A stretch of 64,000 bases of DNA from Pedobacter chinensis (GTDB taxonomy: Bacteria; Bacteroidota; Bacteroidia; Sphingobacteriales; Sphingobacteriaceae), in NCBI RefSeq assembly GCF_003339865.1, contig NZ_QPKV01000004.1, forward strand, positions 124,001 through 188,000. Reading direction: 5' to 3'. Shown piece after piece: positions 58,581 to 64,000 of the stretch. The stretch's first letter is position 1. Each line of letters begins with the position of its first letter. The translations under genes were made by a program, and so were the position numbers. The notes below the pieces were generated by a model, which saw only the letters and a program-made list of their open reading frames with translations, ran no database searches and was not told where the DNA came from.

Positions 58581-58763
58581 TTACTTTTTTATTGTGATTG
58601 TTCGCCCTGTAACCAGATGAAACTCATAAATTCTATACAAGCCATCATCATTGATCTCGATGGTTTCCACCAAACCTGTTTTGCTGAAAGTATCTGTAAC
58701 CATATCGCCAATTTTAACGTCTTGAAGCACATCGTTTGGTGTATCATTGTTTAATCTGATCAT
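58581..58763 (-). CDS. Small hypothetical protein downstream of the AbiEii toxin
   Basis: 60-residue frame from ATG 58763 (ATG 58787 would overlap the toxin gene). Sequence IGDMVTDTFSKTGLVETIEI and YRIYEFHLVTGRTITIKK suggests a small beta-barrel; no family recognised. It sits between the toxin gene and GntP with short gaps on the same strand, so it may belong to the toxin-antitoxin transcript. Confidence 0.5.
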   Translation of the reverse strand: MIRLNNDTPNDVLQDVKIGDMVTDTFSKTGLVETIEINDDGLYRIYEFHLVTGRTITIKK

Positions 58764-58776
58764 AATCAAAATAATG

Positions 58777-59421
58777 TTATTGAACATTTTTTAAAGCCTC
58801 GTCAAAATCTTCTTTTATGAAAATCCATTCTTTACCTTTGAGGCAAACAGGATCAAAATCGAGGTCTGCTTTATTGAAATCATTGAAATTTTTTATTATG
58901 GCATCTCGATCGTGTGTCCATTCAAATCTTTGTTCATGAAGGCTGATCATCTGTTCAACTGAATAATTATTCAGTAATTCGTGTAGATCCCAAAAATCTT
59001 TCTTTCTCCCACCTCTTTGAATCACATCCACTTTCATTGCAATAATTTCTTCAATTGTGGCCATTCTTATTTCTTCATTATGAACAGGGTTTTGAAAAAA
59101 CAGATCCATCGAATAGTAAATATCCAACTTAAAAACATGATTATTATCAGATCCCACTAAATAAGACTTTCCCATTCCAGGATTTCCACCAAAATCCCCT
59201 TGTACGTAATCGTAGTTTTTTTTAAGATAATGCTCAATCTCGTTAAAATCAATTGAGCCATAAGACGCGTTGGTAAATAAGTCTATGTCAATGGATAATC
59301 TATGTCCAAGATATAGACTAAGAGCAGTACCTCCAACCAATCTGAAATCTATCAATTCTGGAGCTTTCATCAACTTGATCAAACTATCTTTCAAAAGTTG
59401 GTTTACCGTATTCCAATACAT
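58777..59421 (-). CDS. AbiEii/AbiGii nucleotidyltransferase toxin
   Basis: Toxin of a type IV-like toxin-antitoxin/abortive infection pair, 214 residues. The nucleotidyltransferase motif is RLVGGTALSLYLGHRLSIDIDLF: Gly30-Gly31 and Asp45-x-Asp47, with the next acidic strand in FKLDIYYSMDLFF. Further blocks IEEIIAMKVDVIQRGGRKKDFWDLHELL belong to the AbiEii family. It would modify tRNA or another RNA by nucleotide addition. Its ATG shares one base with the stop of the preceding antitoxin gene (TAATG), so it is translationally coupled. Confidence 0.93.
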   Translation of the reverse strand: MYWNTVNQLLKDSLIKLMKAPELIDFRLVGGTALSLYLGHRLSIDIDLFTNASYGSIDFNEIEHYLKKNYDYVQGDFGGNPGMGKSYLVGSDNNHVFKLDIYYSMDLFFQNPVHNEEIRMATIEEIIAMKVDVIQRGGRKKDFWDLHELLNNYSVEQMISLHEQRFEWTHDRDAIIKNFNDFNKADLDFDPVCLKGKEWIFIKEDFDEALKNVQ

Positions 59422-59927
59422 TAGTTTGAACTTAAATGAGGCAATATAATTGGTTGATTGTTTTCGATTTCAGCGCTGCCGGTAATTTCCAGAATTTTGT
59501 CCTTTCCGTAAAATCTCAATAATTCCATTTTTTCATCAATGTTTCCTCTTTCAAACACCCGCTTAATAACAGCTTCGTATTGTTCATTCCAATCAATTTT
59601 ATTGATGTCTGTGTCCCAGAAAAGAATTTTTCTTATGATATTGAAATCAGGTCGATCTAACAACGATTTTTTTTCTTTTTCTTTTTTAATGTCATAATAA
59701 GCTTGAAGAATTAGCATTGTACCTTCTTCAAGACCTAAAACTTTATCTATTTTGATGGATAAAGCAGTTGTTAATCCCCTTTTAGCTTTAGTAATGTCAT
59801 TAATAATTTGAGGATATTCTTGTAAAGAAAGTGCAAAAGATCTCTTTTTCAATTTTCTTTTTTTTAGTTCTCTCTCCAAAACTACTCCAGGATGAATACC
59901 TCTATATTTTTTTAAAGTAGATTTCAT
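59421..59927 (-). CDS. Antitoxin with HigA-like HTH of the AbiEii pair
   Basis: 168 residues from ATG 59927 (a TTG two codons earlier is less likely). An N-terminal helix-turn-helix is visible: PGVVLERELKKRKLKKRSFA and YPQIINDITKAKRGLTTALS, followed by IDKVLGLEEGTMLILQ. The C-terminal part (FWDTDINKIDWNEQYEAVIKRVFERG) is the usual partner domain of these antitoxins. Coupled directly to the toxin. A 46-base palindrome overlaps the start codon, consistent with autorepression. Confidence 0.88.
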   Translation of the reverse strand: MKSTLKKYRGIHPGVVLERELKKRKLKKRSFALSLQEYPQIINDITKAKRGLTTALSIKIDKVLGLEEGTMLILQAYYDIKKEKEKKSLLDRPDFNIIRKILFWDTDINKIDWNEQYEAVIKRVFERGNIDEKMELLRFYGKDKILEITGSAEIENNQPIILPHLSSN

Positions 59928-59967
59928 ATACAAATGTAAACAAATTTGTTTATATTTGTATATGAAA
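59922..59967 (-). promoter_or_regulatory. 46-bp near-perfect palindrome, operator/promoter of the AbiEii pair
   Basis: Arms TTTCATATACAAAT and ATTTGTATATGAAA around TAAACAAATTTGTTTA (59937-59952), with only one mismatched pair across 46 bases. The minus strand contains TACATTTG (TAnnTTTG type) ending 6 bases upstream of ATG 59927. The first codons of the antitoxin lie inside the palindrome, so repressor bound here would block promoter and start together. Confidence 0.75.
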
Positions 59968-59973
59968 TAAAGA

Positions 59974-60894
59974 TTAGTTTAAATCATCTTTATTTACAAT
60001 TACCTCTAAAAGGCTATGCAATAATGATATTTCCAAGCTGATTCCCTTCTCCTCATTTCTGATTTCATCATCAATATGAATATCTGATCCTTTCCAGGTG
60101 ACATTCAGTGTTTTTGCATGAATGGGTTTAATGGGAAAGGTAACTTTTTTACCCTGAGCTATATCCTGGATGTATTTTTCCATTACAATTCTCTTTTCTA
60201 CGGGAATGATTATAACATCAAAGAAGCCATCTCCCGGATCAGCCTTTTCGCTGAGTTTTAAATTCGGACCAAGTCTGGAAATGTTCATTACCTCTACCAT
60301 CAGGCAATCTTCTTCGATAATCTGATTATCAATTTCAACGGTGCAGGAAATGGCTGAATATGTTTGTGTGATCTTCAGCAATTCCGACAGAGCAAGCTCA
60401 AATTCATCTTCAGCAGTTTCTATATTGCTGGTATCTTTCTTTTCAAGGGTTTCGATCAATTTTGGGAATAATCCAAAACCTACCGCTTCAATAAAGTAAG
60501 CGGCTTTATCCAGTCCGATTATCTGGCCGACATCAAAATTGCGAAGCTTATAATTATCCCAGGTTGAAACATTTTTGCTTACATCTTCATTAATTCCCAA
60601 TGAAGTAGCGATGTTATTGGCAGTGCCAAAAGGCAATAAAGCGATTGGTCTTTTAAACTTCAGCTTTTTGCTCAATAAATTCATGATCGTTTTACGGATT
60701 GTTCCATCGCCACCAGCAATGGCAATAAACTGGGTTTCAGGTGCAATATCCTTCAAGGATTTCTTTTCTGATGATACATAGGAACATTCATAGCCATGAG
60801 ACTTCATGATTTTTACGATTTCGGGTTTAGAATATTTTCCCTCTCCTGCACTTGGATTGTGGATCAATCGAACCAGTTTATCAGCTTTTTTCAT
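59974..60894 (-). CDS. Diacylglycerol/lipid kinase, YegS-like
   Basis: ATP-dependent lipid kinase of the DAGK catalytic family, 306 residues. HNPSAGEGKYSK (12-23), then FIAIAGGDGTIRKTIMNLL (the GGDGT nucleotide loop) and ALLPFGTANNIATSLGI, then a beta-sandwich with NISRLGPNLKLSEKADPGDG. It is likely to phosphorylate a diacylglycerol or sphingolipid-type substrate; Sphingobacteria make sphingolipids. Divergent from surE with 67 bases between. Confidence 0.9.
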   Translation of the reverse strand: MKKADKLVRLIHNPSAGEGKYSKPEIVKIMKSHGYECSYVSSEKKSLKDIAPETQFIAIAGGDGTIRKTIMNLLSKKLKFKRPIALLPFGTANNIATSLGINEDVSKNVSTWDNYKLRNFDVGQIIGLDKAAYFIEAVGFGLFPKLIETLEKKDTSNIETAEDEFELALSELLKITQTYSAISCTVEIDNQIIEEDCLMVEVMNISRLGPNLKLSEKADPGDGFFDVIIIPVEKRIVMEKYIQDIAQGKKVTFPIKPIHAKTLNVTWKGSDIHIDDEIRNEEKGISLEISLLHSLLEVIVNKDDLN

Positions 60895-60961
60895 ATTGGT
60901 TTGAACAATATCACCACCAGTTAGGTTTTAACTATAGCGTTTAATTTTAAATTATTTAATT

Positions 60962-61702
60962 ATGAATATTCTCATCACAAACGACGATGGTATCTATAGT
61001 CCGGGAATCGCAGCATTAGCTAAAATTGCATTACGTTTTGGAACGGTTAGAATTGTAGCACCTGATGTGGAGCAATCATCAATGGGGCATGCCATTACCC
61101 ATTCCAGACCATTATCAATTAAAACTTCGCCAATAACATTTGAAAATGTTGATGCTTTTCGCGTGAATGGTACACCTGCAGATTGTGTAGCTTTGGGTTT
61201 ACACATGTTTCCAGATACAAATGTGGTATTGTCCGGCATTAACATGGGGCCAAATCTGGGTAATTCCATGTGGCATTCTGGCACCCTTGCTGCGGCAAAG
61301 CAATCGGTACTTTTAGGGGTAAAAGGAATTGCGCTCAGTACTCCTGTTGGTAAAACAGAGCCGGATTTTGAAGGTCTGGCCCCTTTTGTGGAGCAGAGCC
61401 TTCAGGTTTTGCTGGAAAACGATGAGCTTGGATTGTACAATGTGAACTTTCCGCCAGAGCCGAAAGACATTAAATGGACAAGGCAATCGGTTAGATTATA
61501 TGATGGACATGTTGTTCCGGGAGAAGATCCAATGGGCAGGAAACATTTTTGGATTACAGTAACACCACTCGAGCCTGCGGAAGAAAATACAGACAGATGG
61601 GCAGTGGAAAATGATTTTGTTTCCATCACGCCGTTGAGGTTAGATTTAACGAATGAAATTGAGCTAACAGGAAAACTCGATGTGATTGAGGTTAATCAGT
61701 AG
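60962..61702 (+). CDS. surE: 5'/3'-nucleotidase SurE
   Basis: Metal-dependent nucleotidase and stationary-phase survival factor, 246 residues. The start MNILITNDDGIYSPGI (Asp8-Asp9 ligands), EQSSMGHAIT, the substrate region NVVLSGINMGPNLGNSMWHSGTLAAAKQ (Asn/His ligands) and YNVNFPPEPK are the full set of SurE blocks. It removes phosphate from 5'- and 3'-nucleotides. Divergent with the lipid kinase gene. Confidence 0.96.
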   Translation: MNILITNDDGIYSPGIAALAKIALRFGTVRIVAPDVEQSSMGHAITHSRPLSIKTSPITFENVDAFRVNGTPADCVALGLHMFPDTNVVLSGINMGPNLGNSMWHSGTLAAAKQSVLLGVKGIALSTPVGKTEPDFEGLAPFVEQSLQVLLENDELGLYNVNFPPEPKDIKWTRQSVRLYDGHVVPGEDPMGRKHFWITVTPLEPAEENTDRWAVENDFVSITPLRLDLTNEIELTGKLDVIEVNQ

Positions 61703-61741
61703 CTGAAGTGAAGCAATCTGTAAGAGAAAGCTTAATCCATA

Positions 61742-63100
61742 CGCTCGTCATTGCGAACTGAAGAAAGGATATGTGAGGTGGCGTGAAGCAATCTATTTTA
61801 TGCTTCAATGATAATGTAGCAGGATGGATTGCTTCGTCGTTCCTCCTCGTAATGACGTTGCTGGTAATGAACCACCTCAGACATCTGAGAACACCTTAGC
61901 TATATGGCCTATATCTATACCCCATGGTTTGTGTCTCACAGACCATTTATTGATTTTCGTTATATTGCCATAGAACGCATAGTAGCCCTCATCATTTTTG
62001 TGAAGCAATCTGTTTATGCTTCAATGATAATGTAGCAAAATGGATTGCTTCGTCGTTCCTATTCGTAATGACGATTAGACTGACGAAGTTGCTCCAAACC
62101 GCAACCCCAGCGAAACTTCGTAAGTCAGCACCAACCTTTTGAAACGCTCGTCATTGCGAACTGAAGAAAGGATATGTGAGGTGGCGTGAAGCAATCTGTT
62201 TTATGCTTCAATGATAATGTAGCAGGATGGATTGCTTCGTCGTTCCTATTCGTAATGACGTTGCTGGTAATGAACCACCTCAGACATCTGAGAACACCTT
62301 AGCTATGTGGCCTATATCTATACCCCATGGTTTGTGTCTCACAGACCATTTGTTGATTTTCGTTATATTGCCATAGAACGCATAGTAGCCCTCATCATTT
62401 TTGTGAAGCAATCTGTTTTATGCTTCAATGATAATGTAGCAGGATGGATTGCTTTGTCGTTTCTCCTTGGAATGACGATTAGACTTACGAAGTTTCCCTA
62501 ACCGCAAACCTAACGAAACTTCGTAAGTCAGCACCAACCTTTTGAAACGCCCGTCATTGCGAACTGAAGAAAGAATACGTGAGGTGGCGTGAAGCAATCT
62601 GTTTTATACTTCAATGATAATGTAGCAAAATGGATTGCTTCGTTGTTCCTATTCGTAATGACGTTGCTGGAGTGAACCACCTCAGACATCTGAGAACACC
62701 TTAGCTATATAACCTATATCTATACCCCATGGTTTGTGTCTCACAGACCATTTATTGATTTCGTTATATTGCCATAGAACGCATAGTAGCCCTCATCATT
62801 TTTGTGAAGCAATCTGTTTTATGCTTCAATGATAATGTAGCAGAATGGATTGCTTCGTCGTTTCTCTTCGCAATGACGATTAGACTGACGAAGTTTCCCT
62901 AACCGCAAACCTAACGAAACTTCGTAAGTCAGCACCAACCTTTTGAAACGCCCGTCATTGCGAACTGAAGAAAGGATATGTGAGGTGGCGTGAAAGCAAT
63001 CTTTCTAATACTAAACGATTGCTACAACAAAATAGGTTGCTTTGTCGTTTCTCCTTACAATAACGTTGTGGAGATGAACCACTTGAGGTATGGTCATGAG
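61742..63100. repeat. Composite 403-bp tandem array (family A related)
   Basis: Units start at CGC(T/C)CGTCATTGCGAACTGAAG at 61742, 62145, 62548 and 62949 (steps 403, 403, 401); the last is partial. Each holds two TGAAGCAATCTGTTTTATGC...GGATTGCTTCGTCGTT inverted pairs, ACCTCAGACATCTGAGAACACC, a TTTGTGTCTCACAGACC hairpin, and the palindrome GACTTACGAAGTTT...AAACTTCGTAAGTC (worn in the first unit). Unit identity is very high. No gene lies between surE and the permease. Confidence 0.92.
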
Positions 63101-63149
63101 TTAAATTGAACTACTACTTACCTAATGAGCCAATGAACTAATGAACCAA

Positions 63150-64000
63150 TTACCCTTCAGTTCTTAAAATTTTCAACGGTGGCTGGTTTAAAATACTTCT
63201 TGTACTCAAAACGCCGGTAATAACCACAATTAAGACCACAGACACGAAAAGCCCTGTTGTAGGTAAAAATGGCGGTACAAAGGCTGCATCGAAGCTGAAT
63301 TTAGCCAGCGCCCAGCTTCCACCAAGAGCGAGAATTAATCCTGCACCAGCAGCAAAGGCCCCTAAAAAGAAATATTCAATGGCATTAATGGCCAGAATTT
63401 GTTTTCTGCTGGCACCTATTGTTCTGAGTAAAATACTTTCTTTTATCCTTTGGTTTTTGCTGGTCAATACTGCCGATATTAATACTATCCATCCTGTTAC
63501 CATGCTAAACCCTGCCATAAACTGGATAACGAAACCGATTTTATCCAACAATTCATCCAATAGTTTCAGTATAAGATCTAAATCAATTACTGATACATTC
63601 GGGAAATTTTTAACTACTTCGCCCTGAAATTTTGCCGATAATTCGCTTGTTGGAACCCGGGTCATTAAAACATGAAATTGTGGTGCTTCTTCCAAAACCC
63701 CTGCAGGGAAGACTACCCTAAAATTAGTCTGCATTCTACTCCAGTTAACTTCCCTCAAACTACCAACAACAGTAGGGATCATCATTCCCTGAACATTAAA
63801 GAGGATTTTATCATTCAGGCCGACATTGATTTGTTGCGCATAACGCTGATCCAAAGAGATATAAACTTTTTCGTTGGGTTTTATCTTTCCAATCCATTTG
63901 CCATCAACAATTTTTTCTGCAGCTGTTAGTGTATCCTGATAAGTTGCCCGGATCTCATTTCGATACGCCCTGCGATTGTTGGTATCTGCACTTGCTTTTT
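63150..64000 (-). CDS. FtsX-like ABC transporter permease, C-terminal part (cut by window)
   Basis: Partial gene; the frame is open through the right edge, so the start lies beyond 64000. Visible are about 283 residues: a periplasmic part (LDQRYAQQINVGLNDKILF, REVNWSRMQTNFRVVFPAGV) and three membrane helices with SVLTSKNQRIKESILLRTIGASRKQI, the usual FtsX cytoplasmic loop, ending QPPLKILRTEG. The periplasmic sequence is like YbbP-type permeases that work with a YbbA-type ATPase. It should extrude a lipid or lipoprotein-like substrate. Confidence 0.88.
   Translation of the reverse strand, partial: KASADTNNRRAYRNEIRATYQDTLTAAEKIVDGKWIGKIKPNEKVYISLDQRYAQQINVGLNDKILFNVQGMMIPTVVGSLREVNWSRMQTNFRVVFPAGVLEEAPQFHVLMTRVPTSELSAKFQGEVVKNFPNVSVIDLDLILKLLDELLDKIGFVIQFMAGFSMVTGWIVLISAVLTSKNQRIKESILLRTIGASRKQILAINAIEYFFLGAFAAGAGLILALGGSWALAKFSFDAAFVPPFLPTTGLFVSVVLIVVITGVLSTRSILNQPPLKILRTEG

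Overview
The window looks like chromosomal DNA of a Bacteroidota bacterium of the Sphingobacteriaceae, most likely Pedobacter or a close relative. The reasons are AT-rich DNA, putative promoters of the TTTG / TAnnTTTG type, a PorP/SprF type IX secretion protein beside a CHU_C (type B sorting) cargo and a PorE-like OmpA protein, SusB-like GH97 and GH92 glycosidases, an outer-membrane beta-barrel receptor with a carboxypeptidase-like N-terminal domain, DUF2911, YtxH and BlaI/M56 genes. I saw no rRNA, tRNA, CRISPR or phage structural cluster.

Left part (1-19 kb): a HigB-like toxin, a DUF218/YtxH envelope pair, OsmC, a DUF2130 nuclease-like protein, a GH97 glucosidase, an acyl-CoA thioesterase, then a PIG-L deacetylase, a small toxin-antitoxin pair whose PIN toxin is frameshifted, a tiny membrane protein overlapping a sodium:solute symporter, DUF2911, a GH92 mannosidase and a small receiver-domain protein. 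Long gene-free gaps between these hold tandem arrays of palindromic repeats.

Centre (19.9-41.9 kb), the most distinctive part: a 2896-residue collagen-like fibre protein with two tiers of repeats (ten 62-residue modules, then about 60 Gly-X-Y blocks) and a YadA-head-like C-terminal part; a 1388-residue relative without collagen; three consecutive small secreted proteins with C1q/TNF-like ends; a type IX cargo with a CHU_C domain; PorP/SprF; and an OmpA/PD40 protein. Together they look like a surface-appendage locus with its own export and anchoring parts. A GIY-YIG nuclease gene lies inside a palindromic-repeat array between the two giant fibre genes.

Right part (42-64 kb): an SDR and a FAD/Rieske oxidoreductase, a zinc alcohol dehydrogenase, a small lipoprotein, NUDIX, an AlkC-like DNA repair protein, a hydroxyisobutyrate-dehydrogenase-like enzyme, a TPR membrane protein, a 53-residue acidic protein, a BlaI-M56-receptor operon, a GntP permease, an AbiEii toxin-antitoxin pair under a 46-bp palindrome, a YegS-like lipid kinase, SurE, another large repeat array, and the C-terminal part of an FtsX-like permease cut by the window edge.

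The repeats form a few families whose modules recur in different arrays and in both orientations (8 and 42 kb; 18 and 45 kb), so they bracket the fibre locus with inverted homologous blocks. Motif assignments were made by eye; family names come from recognition of conserved blocks, not from a search.
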